From an uncultured Eubacteriales bacterium (GTDB taxonomy: Bacteria; Bacillota; Clostridia; Oscillospirales; Oscillospiraceae), in the NCBI GenBank assembly GCA_900547405.1, contig URGL01000016.1, positions 1 to 41,457 on the forward strand: 41,457 nucleotides of DNA, in the 5' to 3' direction. The first letter of the stretch is position 1. Every line of letters begins with the position of its first letter. Below the pieces are notes generated by a model that did no database searches, was not told where the DNA came from, and was given only the letters and a program-made list of their open reading frames with translations. Positions 8,282 to 15,900 of the stretch are shown one piece after another. A program made the position numbers and the translations under genes.

Positions 8282-9613
8282 TTATTCCTCCTTGTCGCCC
8301 TTCTGGCGAATGGTGATGCGAATGGGCGTGCCCTGGAGGCCGAAGACCTCCCGGATCTGGTTCTCCAGATACCGCTGATAGGAGAAGTGGAAGAGCCGGG
8401 CATCATTGCAGAAGATGACAAAGTGGGGAGGCTTGGTGCCGGCCTGGGTCATATAGTAGATCTTCAGGCGGCGGCCCTTGTCCGTAGGGGGCTGGACCCG
8501 GGCGGTGGCATCCGCCAGCACGGCGTTCAGGTTGCCGGTGGTGATGCGGCTGGTGTTCTGCTTGTAAACCTGCTGGATCATCTGGAACAGACCGCTGACC
8601 CGGGCACCGGTGAGGGCAGAGAGGAAGATCACCGGTGCGTAGAGCATATAGCTCAGGCCCTGGCGGACCTGGGCTTCCATGTCCCGCATGGTGTTGGTTT
8701 CCTTGTTCTCCACCGCGTCCCATTTGTTCACCACGATGATGGCGGCCTTGCCCGCCTCGTGGACCAGCCCGGCGATCTTGGTATCCTGCTCCGTGACGCC
8801 CTCGTTGGCATCAATGAGGATCAGGCACACATCCGCCCGGTCGATGGCGCTGACAGAGCGCATATTGGAGTATTTTTCGATCACATCGTCCACCTTGCTC
8901 TTCCGGCGCATACCGGCGGTGTCGATGAAGCAGTATTTTCCGGTGCTGTTTTCAAAGTAGGAGTCAATGGCGTCCCGGGTGGTGCCGGCCACATTGGACA
9001 CAATGACCCGCTCCTCTCCCAGGATCCGGTTCAGAAGGCTGGATTTTCCCACGTTAGGCTTGCCTACGATGGCAACGTTGATGATGCCGTCCGTTTCCTC
9101 CTGGCCGTCATCCTCGGGGATGTTTTGCAGGACCCAGTCCAGCAGGTCGCCGGTGCCGTGGCCATGGACGGCAGAGGTTTCAAACAGGTCCCCGATGCCC
9201 AGAGAATAGAATTCGTAAACGTCCGGATTTACGGGGCCGATGGAGTCGCACTTGTTGACGGCCAGGGCCACGGGCTTGCCGGATTTGCGGAGCATGGTAG
9301 CAACGTCTTCGTCGGCGGCGGTGACACCGCTGCGGACATCCACCACCATGATGATGGCATCGGCCAGCTCAATCCCGATTTCGGCCTGGCGGCGCATAAA
9401 CCGGAGCATATCGCTGTCGTTGCTGGGCTCGATGCCGCCGGTGTCCACCAGGGAGAAGGTGCGGCCGCACCACTCGCAGTCCCCGTAGATCCGGTCCCGG
9501 GTCACGCCGGGGGTGTCCTCCACAATGGAGGTGCGGCGGCCGGTGAGTTTGTTAAAGAGCATGGACTTGCCCACGTTGGGCCGTCCCACAATGGCGACCA
9601 AAGGTTTTGCCAT
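8282..9613 (-). CDS. der: Ribosome biogenesis GTPase Der (EngA)
   Basis: Der is an essential GTPase with two tandem G domains that assists 50S subunit assembly. The 443-aa protein has G1 motifs GRPNVGKSMLFN (residues about 8-19) and GKPNVGKSSLLN (about 183-194), DTPG and DTAG G3 motifs, NKCD and NKWD G4 motifs, and the C-terminal KH-like domain ending IRITIRQK. Length is normal. Start: ATG 9613 with AAGGAAG at seven bases. It lies downstream of the rpmF terminator with no strong promoter that I can find, so it may depend on read-through or on a weak promoter in 9614-9694. Confidence 0.97.
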   Translation of the reverse strand: MAKPLVAIVGRPNVGKSMLFNKLTGRRTSIVEDTPGVTRDRIYGDCEWCGRTFSLVDTGGIEPSNDSDMLRFMRRQAEIGIELADAIIMVVDVRSGVTAADEDVATMLRKSGKPVALAVNKCDSIGPVNPDVYEFYSLGIGDLFETSAVHGHGTGDLLDWVLQNIPEDDGQEETDGIINVAIVGKPNVGKSSLLNRILGEERVIVSNVAGTTRDAIDSYFENSTGKYCFIDTAGMRRKSKVDDVIEKYSNMRSVSAIDRADVCLILIDANEGVTEQDTKIAGLVHEAGKAAIIVVNKWDAVENKETNTMRDMEAQVRQGLSYMLYAPVIFLSALTGARVSGLFQMIQQVYKQNTSRITTGNLNAVLADATARVQPPTDKGRRLKIYYMTQAGTKPPHFVIFCNDARLFHFSYQRYLENQIREVFGLQGTPIRITIRQKGDKEE

Positions 9614-9652
9614 GGGTACACTTCCTTTCTCAAGTTCAATAATAAGGAAAAA

Positions 9653-9677
9653 GAGGAAGGCGAGCTGCCTTCCTCTG
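9653..9677 (-). terminator. Terminator between rpmF and der
   Basis: AGAGGAAGGC and GCCTTCCTCT form a 10-bp stem with a 5-base loop. On the minus strand it is followed at once by TTTTT, the layout of an intrinsic terminator of the yceD-rpmF transcript. Genes der, plsY and gpsA lie beyond in the same direction, so it may act as a partial terminator that lowers their expression. Confidence 0.75.
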
Positions 9678-9694
9678 GTTTTTCCGCTTTTGCC

Positions 9695-9880
9695 TTACTC
9701 AGCCTCGACAGCCAGGACCTGACGGCCGTTGTAGGTGCCGCAAGCCTTGCAAGCTCTGTGGGGCATTACGGGCTCACCGCACTTGGGGCAAACCGCAACG
9801 CTGGGAGCAGACAGCTTCCAGTTAGAGCCACGGCGCTTATCGCGGCGGGCCTTGGACACTTTACACTTAGGGACAGCCAT
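9695..9880 (-). CDS. rpmF: 50S ribosomal protein L32
   Basis: The 61-aa protein has the L32 hallmarks: the MAVPKCKVSKARRDKRR start and a zinc ribbon made of CPKCG at residues 31-35 and CKAC at 44-47. It is therefore the zinc-containing (C+) form of L32. An AAGGAGG site stands seven bases before the start. It follows yceD by 47 bases, the conserved yceD-rpmF pairing, and a terminator comes 18 bases after the stop. Confidence 0.97.
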   Translation of the reverse strand: MAVPKCKVSKARRDKRRGSNWKLSAPSVAVCPKCGEPVMPHRACKACGTYNGRQVLAVEAE

Positions 9881-9927
9881 GGTGACACCTCCTTGGTAAA
9901 ACTGCTTTTGACAGCATCAATATGGAT

Positions 9928-10428
9928 TTACTTCTCAAGAAGCTGCTTTAAAGCAGCAAATCGGGGATCGAGCTCCTTCCGGCAATTGCAGGGACCGTCA
10001 TTCAGGTTTTTGCCGCACTGGGGACAAAGACCCTTGCAATCCTCTTTGCAAAGCAGCTTGGAATCCAGATTCAGCACGAACACGGTCCGCACAATGTCAT
10101 CCAGATCGGCGCTGTCTCCCTCCAGAGGGAATACCCACTCGTCTTCGTTTTCTTCGCTTTCCAGCTTGGTAACCAGGACTACGTCTATGGGAAACTCTAC
10201 CTTGCGGTGAAATTCCGACGCGCACCGGTCGCAAATGCCATGGATGGTGGTAGCAATGCTACCCTGCATCACCAGGACCCCTGCGGTGTTGCGCACGTTA
10301 CCCTCTGCCAGAACCGGCTCGGAAACCGGATAGCTGACGCCATAGCAAAGATCACTCAGATCCACACTTACCGAAAAGGAAACCGATGCACCGGGACGGT
10401 CGATGATCTGGGACAGCCCTAGAAGCAT
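9928..10428 (-). CDS. yceD: YceD/DUF177 family protein, 23S rRNA accumulation
   Basis: A 166-aa member of the YceD (DUF177) family. Members are needed for normal 23S rRNA levels in other bacteria, probably with ribosome assembly, and are usually encoded before rpmF, as here. Visible features are CDRCASEF in the middle (a conserved CxRC), an acidic stretch, ADLDDIVRTVFVLNLDSKLLC, and a C-terminal CPQCGKNLNDGPCNC zinc-binding motif followed by DPRFAALKQLL, all typical of the family. Start: ATG 10428 with GAGGGGG at six bases. A consensus promoter is located just upstream at 10460-10488. Confidence 0.9.
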   Translation of the reverse strand: MLLGLSQIIDRPGASVSFSVSVDLSDLCYGVSYPVSEPVLAEGNVRNTAGVLVMQGSIATTIHGICDRCASEFHRKVEFPIDVVLVTKLESEENEDEWVFPLEGDSADLDDIVRTVFVLNLDSKLLCKEDCKGLCPQCGKNLNDGPCNCRKELDPRFAALKQLLEK

Positions 10429-10459
10429 ATTTTTCCCCCTCTCAAAGTCGTGCTAATGT

Positions 10460-10488
10460 ATTATAATGGCTTTTTCCGGATTTGTCAA
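10460..10488 (-). promoter_or_regulatory. Consensus sigma-A promoter of yceD-rpmF
   Basis: On the minus strand TTGACA (10488-10483) and TATAAT (10465-10460) are both perfect consensus hexamers separated by exactly 17 bp. This predicts very strong constitutive transcription, as suits a ribosomal protein gene. Confidence 0.92.
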
Positions 10489-10514
10489 ACATTATTTTTA
10501 CTTTTTTTCTCCCT

Positions 10515-10623
10515 TGTCATTGCGAGACAGTGCGCACACTGTCGTGGCAATCCCCCGGATGTTCAGAGTCTGCGCGCAACCGGGAGATTGCCACACCAGT
10601 CTTCGGACTGGTTCGCAATGACA
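10515..10623. repeat. Palindromic interspersed element (MITE/REP-like)
   Basis: A 109-bp element bounded by the perfect 11-bp inverted repeat TGTCATTGCGA/TCGCAATGACA. Inside it are two side hairpins, GACAGTG-CGCA-CACTGTC and ACCAGTC-TTCG-GACTGGT, flanking an inner stem of GTGGCAATC with GATTGCCAC (extended by CCCGG/CCGGG). The whole folds as a cross-shaped structure on either strand. Sequences of the form TCATTGCGAG...GTGGCAATC recur between genes in many bacterial genomes, from memory. It has no coding capacity and sits between divergent yceD and spoIVA. Confidence 0.8.
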
Positions 10624-10678
10624 GCGTGTTTGATAGGTTCTATGGGAGGGTGCCGGGACATACCATTGGGTAAACCGT

Positions 10679-10698
10679 GGCAGGAGCCCACTCCTGCC
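10679..10698 (+). promoter_or_regulatory. Hairpin in the spoIVA leader
   Basis: GGCAGGAG and CTCCTGCC form an 8-bp stem with a CCCA loop, ending five bases before the AGGAGG ribosome-binding site of spoIVA. It may stabilise the leader or influence translation. There is no T run after it, so it is not a terminator. Upstream, CATACCAT at 10659-10666 resembles a sigma-E -10 box, but no convincing -35 box stands at the right distance. Confidence 0.4.
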
Positions 10699-10715
10699 GG
10701 AGTAGGAGGCTGGCT

Positions 10716-12179
10716 ATGGAAAGTATTTACGCAGAGATCGCCGCCAGGACCGGCGGGAACATCTATATCGGCGTGGTGGGGCCTGTGCGGACGGGAAAAT
10801 CCACCCTGGTCAAGCGGATCATGGAGGCACTGGTGATCCCCAGGCTCCAGGACCCCTTCCGGGCGGAGCGGGCGAGAGATGAGCTTCCCCAGTGCGGCTC
10901 CGGAAAGACCATTATGACCTCCGAGCCGAAGTTTGTGCCGGAGGAGGCGGTGGAGATCTCCCCGGACGATGTGACCCGCCTGCGCATCCGCATGATCGAC
11001 TCTGTGGGCTACATGATCCCCGGGGCCATGGGGGCGGAGGAGGAGGGCAAGCCCCGGATGGTCACCACCCCCTGGTATGACGAGGAGATCCCCATGACCC
11101 AGGCGGCGGAGCTGGGCACCAAAAAGGTCATGGAGGGCCATGCCACCCTGGGCCTGGTGGTCACCACCGACGGCACCGTTACGGACATCCCCCGGGAGGA
11201 TTATATAGAGGCGGAGCATCGGGCCATCCGTGATATGAAGGCCACGGGCAAGCCCTTCCTGGTGGTGGTCAACAGCCGGGAGCCCCGGGGGGAGGGAGCC
11301 ATGACCCTGAAAAAGCGGCTCATGGACCAGGAAAACTGCGCCGTGGTGACGGCGGACTGCCAGAGCCTGGATGCCCAGGGCATTGGGGAGCTGCTGGGGG
11401 CGCTGCTGTATACCTTCCCCATGACCCAGCTCCGGGTCTATCTCCCCCGGTGGATGGATGCCCTGGAGCCGGAGCACCCGGTGAAGGCGGCCCTCTATAG
11501 TAAGCTGCTGGAGCTGGCCGGGAAGATCCAGAGCCTGGGCCAGGCAGAGGCGGTGCTGTCGGAGCTGCGGCAGCTGGACCGGGTCCGGGATTATTCCCTG
11601 CGGTCCCTGGACCCGGCCACGGGCTGGGTGGTCTGCGCGCTGGTGTTCCCGGAGAGCCTGTTCTATGAGATCCTCAGCGCCAAGGCGGGGATATCCGTTC
11701 AGTCCGATGCCCAGCTCCTGTCTCTTCTGGCGGAATTGGCCCAGGTGAAGCGGGAATACGACCGGCTGGCCGACGCGCTGGCCGCCGTAAAGGCCACGGG
11801 CTACGGGGTGGTCATGCCCGGGGCGGAGGAGATGAAGCTGGAGAAGCCGGAGATCCTGAAAAAGAACGGCACCTACGGGGTCCGGCTGAAGGCCGGAGCG
11901 CCCTCCATCCACATGATGCGGGTGGACATCGATACGGAGATCGCCCCCATGGTGGGGGATGAGCAGCAGTCCAGGGAGCTGATCTCTTTCCTCCAGGGAG
12001 AGGACCCGGAAAAGCTCTGGGGCAGCAATATCTTCGGCAAAAGCGTCTACGATCTGATCCAGGAGGGCTTAAACGCCAAGCTGGTCCGCCTGCCGGAGGA
12101 CGTGCGGGGCAAATTCCGGGGTACGCTGACCCGGATCGTCAACGAGGGGGCCACGGGGCTGGTGTGCCTGATTTTGTAA
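10716..12179 (+). CDS. spoIVA: Stage IV sporulation protein A (spore coat morphogenetic ATPase)
   Basis: SpoIVA is the ATPase that polymerises on the outer forespore membrane and forms the base layer of the spore coat, and it is needed for cortex formation. The 487-aa protein (about 492 in B. subtilis) has the N-terminal Walker A motif GPVRTGKST within IYIGVVGPVRTGKSTLVKR, a DSVGYMIPGA segment typical of the family, and the conserved C-terminus ending GATGLVCLIL that anchors it to SpoVM-decorated membrane. The start is ATG 10716, six bases after AGGAGG; an upstream in-frame GTG at 10677 lacks a site. Expected mother-cell sigma-E control cannot be confirmed. Its presence marks the organism as spore-forming by descent. 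It lies next to der-plsY-gpsA, as in other Clostridia, here divergently. Confidence 0.97.
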   Translation: MESIYAEIAARTGGNIYIGVVGPVRTGKSTLVKRIMEALVIPRLQDPFRAERARDELPQCGSGKTIMTSEPKFVPEEAVEISPDDVTRLRIRMIDSVGYMIPGAMGAEEEGKPRMVTTPWYDEEIPMTQAAELGTKKVMEGHATLGLVVTTDGTVTDIPREDYIEAEHRAIRDMKATGKPFLVVVNSREPRGEGAMTLKKRLMDQENCAVVTADCQSLDAQGIGELLGALLYTFPMTQLRVYLPRWMDALEPEHPVKAALYSKLLELAGKIQSLGQAEAVLSELRQLDRVRDYSLRSLDPATGWVVCALVFPESLFYEILSAKAGISVQSDAQLLSLLAELAQVKREYDRLADALAAVKATGYGVVMPGAEEMKLEKPEILKKNGTYGVRLKAGAPSIHMMRVDIDTEIAPMVGDEQQSRELISFLQGEDPEKLWGSNIFGKSVYDLIQEGLNAKLVRLPEDVRGKFRGTLTRIVNEGATGLVCLIL

Positions 12180-12182
12180 CCA

Positions 12183-12211
12183 TTGACATTTCCCTTCAAA
12201 AAGCGTAAGAT
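12183..12211 (+). promoter_or_regulatory. Sigma-A promoter of the PH-domain gene
   Basis: TTGACA at 12183-12188 and TAAGAT at 12206-12211 with a 17-bp spacer start four bases after the spoIVA stop codon. The small gene downstream can therefore be expressed outside sporulation. Confidence 0.7.
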
Positions 12212-12235
12212 ATAAAAAAAGGAGGGAAACGCACT

Positions 12236-12649
12236 ATGAAAAAAACCACGATCGCCTACCTGTGGCAGGACCGGAAGCGTGTTTTCGGGCTGCCCCTGAG
12301 CTTCACCCGGTATCGGCTCTCCGAGGACCGGCTGTTCACATCCAAGGGCTTCCTGAATGTAAAGGATGACGAGGTCCTGCTGTATCGCATCCGGGATATT
12401 TCCACCAGCCGGAGCCTGTTCCAGCGGCTGCTGGGGGTGGGCACCGTGACGGTGCTGTCCTCCGACAAGACCAGCCCCAGCCTGGTTCTGAAAAACATCA
12501 AAGATCCCATGGCCGTCAAGGAGCTGCTCCACCAGAGGGTAGAGGACATGAAGCTCCGCCGCCAGATCCGGGTCAGTGAGCTGACCAACACCCAGGGAGA
12601 GGACCACTGCTGCTGCCACGAGGACCGGGAGGAAATGGAACTCGATTGA
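12236..12649 (+). CDS. Small cytosolic PH-domain (bPH_2-like) protein
   Basis: A 137-aa soluble protein without signal peptide or membrane segment. Residues about 20-100 fit a bacterial pleckstrin-homology fold (YdbS/bPH_2 type): RYRLSEDRLFTSKGFLNVKDDEVLLYRIRDI, then LFQRLLGVGTVTVLSSD and LVLKNIKDP. The C-terminus carries a CCCH cluster (EDHCCCHEDREE) that could bind metal. Function is unknown; similar proteins often occur near sporulation or membrane genes. Start: ATG 12236 nine bases after GGAGG. It has its own promoter and terminator. Confidence 0.75.
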   Translation: MKKTTIAYLWQDRKRVFGLPLSFTRYRLSEDRLFTSKGFLNVKDDEVLLYRIRDISTSRSLFQRLLGVGTVTVLSSDKTSPSLVLKNIKDPMAVKELLHQRVEDMKLRRQIRVSELTNTQGEDHCCCHEDREEMELD

Positions 12650-12658
12650 GCCTATTCT

Positions 12659-12697
12659 ATGCCGCCGCCGCGCACACTGCGCCACGGCGGCATTTTT
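12659..12697 (+). terminator. Intrinsic terminator of the PH-domain gene
   Basis: ATGCCGCCG pairs with CGGCGGCAT, extended inward by a GCGC/GCGC pairing, and is followed by TTTTT. It begins ten bases after the stop codon. Confidence 0.85.
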
Positions 12698-12719
12698 ATA
12701 GGAAGAACGGAAAAAATCA

Positions 12720-12748
12720 TTGACAAGAAGTGTTGCATAGCTTATTAT
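12720..12748 (+). promoter_or_regulatory. Upstream sigma-A promoter (P1) of the Cys/His-rich surface protein
   Basis: Perfect TTGACA at 12720-12725, a 17-bp spacer, and TATTAT at 12743-12748. It would start a transcript near 12755 with an untranslated leader of about 170 bases before the ATG at 12926. Confidence 0.8.
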
Positions 12749-12759
12749 TGGTATGTAGC

Positions 12760-12829
12760 CCAATGGGAAAACAGAAGGGTCCTGCCCCCCGCTAGGCGAA
12801 AGACCCTTCCTCGGAGGGGAAGGCATTGG
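12760..12829 (+). other. Structured leader RNA, type not recognised
   Basis: Downstream of P1, CCAATG (12760) pairs with CATTGG (12824) to close a domain containing the long-armed hairpin GAAGGGTC (12774)/GACCCTTC (12802) and a smaller CTTCC/GGGAAG-type stem. The layout resembles a multi-branched riboswitch or small RNA, but I do not recognise any class. No T run closes it before the second promoter. Confidence 0.4.
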
Positions 12830-12854
12830 AAAACCGTCTCATACTTTGGGAGGA

Positions 12855-12883
12855 TTTACAAATGTCTGCCCATCCGGTACAAT
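12855..12883 (+). promoter_or_regulatory. Downstream sigma-A promoter (P2) of the Cys/His-rich surface protein
   Basis: TTTACA at 12855-12860 and TACAAT at 12878-12883 with a 17-bp spacer, each one mismatch from consensus. A transcript from here would have a leader of about 36 bases and would skip the structured region made by P1. Confidence 0.7.
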
Positions 12884-12925
12884 AAAAGCAAGGGCAACTT
12901 CCGATTCCCGAAAGGAGAGGTCACG

Positions 12926-15900
12926 ATGAAAAACAACCGAAAACCGATTTTCTGGCGCAGAGGTCTGGCGCTGCTGCTGGCGGTGTGCCTGGCGGCGGGG
13001 TATGTGCCGGTGCCGGGCTATGCCGAGGGCTGCACCCATGCCCACGGGGAGGACTGCTATGAGGTCACTACCCAGTGCGTCCATAGCCATGACGAAAGCT
13101 GCTACACGGACCCGGCCATTATGGAGGCCGGAGAGGAGCCGGATGCCTGCGCCCACGTATGCGCCGAGGAGACCGGCTGCGTCACCAAGGCGCTGAACTG
13201 CGCCCATGTCCATGACTCGGCCTGCGGGGAGGCTGCGGAAGAGAAGCCGAAGGAGGAGCCTCAGCCGGAGGGGAAGGAAGAGCCGAAGGAGGAGCCGAAG
13301 CCTCAGGAGGAACCGAAGCCTCAGGAGGAACCGAAGCCTCAGGAGGAGCCGGAAGCCCCCCAGGAACCCCAGGTCAAGACCGTCACCGCCTGGACCTGGC
13401 TGGACGAGGAAGAGGCCCTGGACCCGGAGACGGGGAAGCTATGCCTTGTGGCCAGCGAGGAAGCGCCTGTTTTCCTTGACCAGATCGTGGAGGTCCTGCC
13501 CCAGGCCATCGAGGCCACGGTGGACGGCGAAGGGGAGACCCTGCCCGTAGCCGCCTGGACCTGCGGCGAGTACCCGGAGGATGGGGCCTATGAGGGGAGC
13601 TTCGTCCTGGAGGCGGAGCTGCCGGAGGGGTATGCGCTGGGGGACGGCGTGGAAGCCTTGCATGTGGCTGTGGAGTTTGGCGGGGCGGTGACGCTGGGGG
13701 AAAATACCGTAGGCGTGAGCCTGGACGGTTCATGGACAAGCTACGCCACCTTTGATGAAGCCATGATGGCGGTCGTAACCGAGGGACTGTCGGCACGATC
13801 TGTGGAGGTCAAATTGTATGGAAAAGCCACGATGGCTGGCACATATATCATTTACAACGGCATGACCCTTGATTTGAACGGCAACCGGCTGGAAAGAACA
13901 AGCATGGCAGCGGGCTTTTCAGTGGGAGGTGGAACTCTGATCCTGAAGGACAGCAGCCAAAGCGGCGGGGGCAGCAGCAACGTTAAGCTCCAGACAACCG
14001 GAGGACGTATCCAGGTAGATAGTGGCAATTGGGTAGTTATTACCGCAAGAAATGGTAACGTTACTGTGGGCGGCGGATGGGTCAATCAAATTACAGCATA
14101 CGACACCGTCACGCTCAAAGGCGGAAAGATTGACTACCTGGCAGTAGACAAAGCGTCTGTTATTTCCTTGTCCTACGGAACGTTTGAAGGTATCCGTGGG
14201 ATAAACCGGAAAGTCTTGGCGGCAGATCTACTGGCACCCGGCTATGCCTTCCGGTGGGATCATGATCAGAAACTACAGCGGTACAAGGACCTGCCAACAC
14301 TGGATGACGATACGGCTATAGGAAACACCACCGTGGTCCAGTGCCAGTCCCACGTATTCGAAACCGGCAACCCCAACTGTATCTACTGCAATACCCCCTG
14401 TACCCACCCCACCGTGAACCAAACCACCGGAGCCTGTGAGGTCTGCGGGGCGGCGCAATACGACGCAGTGGTTGTGACAAACCCGGGGACAGAGCAGGAG
14501 CAGGTCACGCTGTACGAAAAAGTGGGCGACGCGTTTGAAGCCGCTATGGATATCGAGTCCCTCACAGAGCTCCGGCTGCTGCGGGATGTTACGCCGGAGA
14601 AGGTACCACTTGATTTTCCATATGAGACAAATTTGGATGGCAATGGCTTTACGTTTCACGGAGGCATATGGGTTGATAGCGAGTCTTCGGGCAGTATTGA
14701 GAATATAAAAGTTTTGCAACAGAGTGGGCAAAGAATAAGCATTCAGATGAACAAAGGCAGTGTTAAGCTAGGGCCTCAATGCTCGATTCAGGGATTAGTG
14801 CTTGGCCGTTTAAAGACCTATGAGGTTGTATTGGACGGCATTGCTCTATATACAGATGAAGGGCACACAAAACTTGCCGACGCAACGAAAAGCTATTTTA
14901 CAGAGACTCTCTACACGGGACCTCATACCCATGCTTACTCCGAGCAGAGTGGAACCTGTGCCTGTGGCCTCCGGTGCACCCACCCCACCGTGAACCAAAC
15001 CACCGGGGCCTGCGTGACCTGCGGGAAGGTGCTGTATGATGCAAGGTTGACCATCGGGGAGAGCTCTAGGTTGTTCGAATCCATGAACGACGCATTCCGG
15101 GCGCTGGGAGAGCGCGTAGGCACGGTCACGCTGCTGCGGGATGTGAATGTGGAATATTTCTTTGTGTATCAAAATAACGTTTTGGATGGCAATGGGCATA
15201 CGATCACCGGTAGACTGGAGATATCTTTGCGACATGACAAAAGGAGCGGGGGTGTCATACAGAATCTAACGCTGAAAGGAAGTCCCAAAGTTGACAAGGA
15301 TGGTTTGAGAATTCCACCGGTATTCGGTGACAACTGCGTAATTTATGGATTCGAGGCCAGCAGCGGGGAATTGCTTGCCTTGGTCCATGATGGCTACGCC
15401 TTCTTCACCGACGAGGGCCGTACCACCTTTGCCAACCCTAGTTGGGAACAATATTGGAATGTGCTTTACACGGGGCCCCATACCCACGACTTCACCACCG
15501 GCACTTGTGCCTGCGGCGCTCAGTGCCCCCACACCACCATAGACATGACCACCGGCAAATGCGCCGCCTGTTCCAAGCAACTCTACCAAGCCAAAATCGG
15601 CACCACCGGTTACGCAACTTTGGATGCCGCCCTAACGGCGGCCCAGGAAACCGAGAACAGCACGGTAACGGTGCTGTGCGATATCGATGTTCCTGCAACT
15701 GTTTGCTATCGTCTTACAAAGGGAACCGTTACTCTGGACCTGAATGGGCATAGGCTGGCGGATACTGAAAGAACGGACGGTTCGTTGTTTGTAATTGATG
15801 CCGCGGATTTTACGATCAAGGGGACGATTGCGGGAAGTGCAATTCAGGATCAGAGATCACACGCAATCATGCTGCTTAGTGGGAATCTGGCCATACACGG

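Noticed and set aside
7727..10210. An 827-codon open frame on the plus strand across plsY, der, rpmF and yceD
   Set aside because: Spans four well-supported genes on the other strand; low-complexity shadow with no recognisable domain.
10659..10666. Sigma-E promoter of spoIVA (CATACCAT as -10)
   Set aside because: No acceptable sigma-E -35 sequence at 13-15 bp upstream; kept only as a remark in the spoIVA leader entry.
10563..11912. A 449-codon open frame opposite spoIVA
   Set aside because: Antisense shadow of a highly conserved gene; begins outside any promoter and ends in the palindromic element.
13289..13342. Possible CRISPR-like repeat
   Set aside because: Tandem 18-bp units without spacers, in frame with a protein; a coding repeat, not an array.
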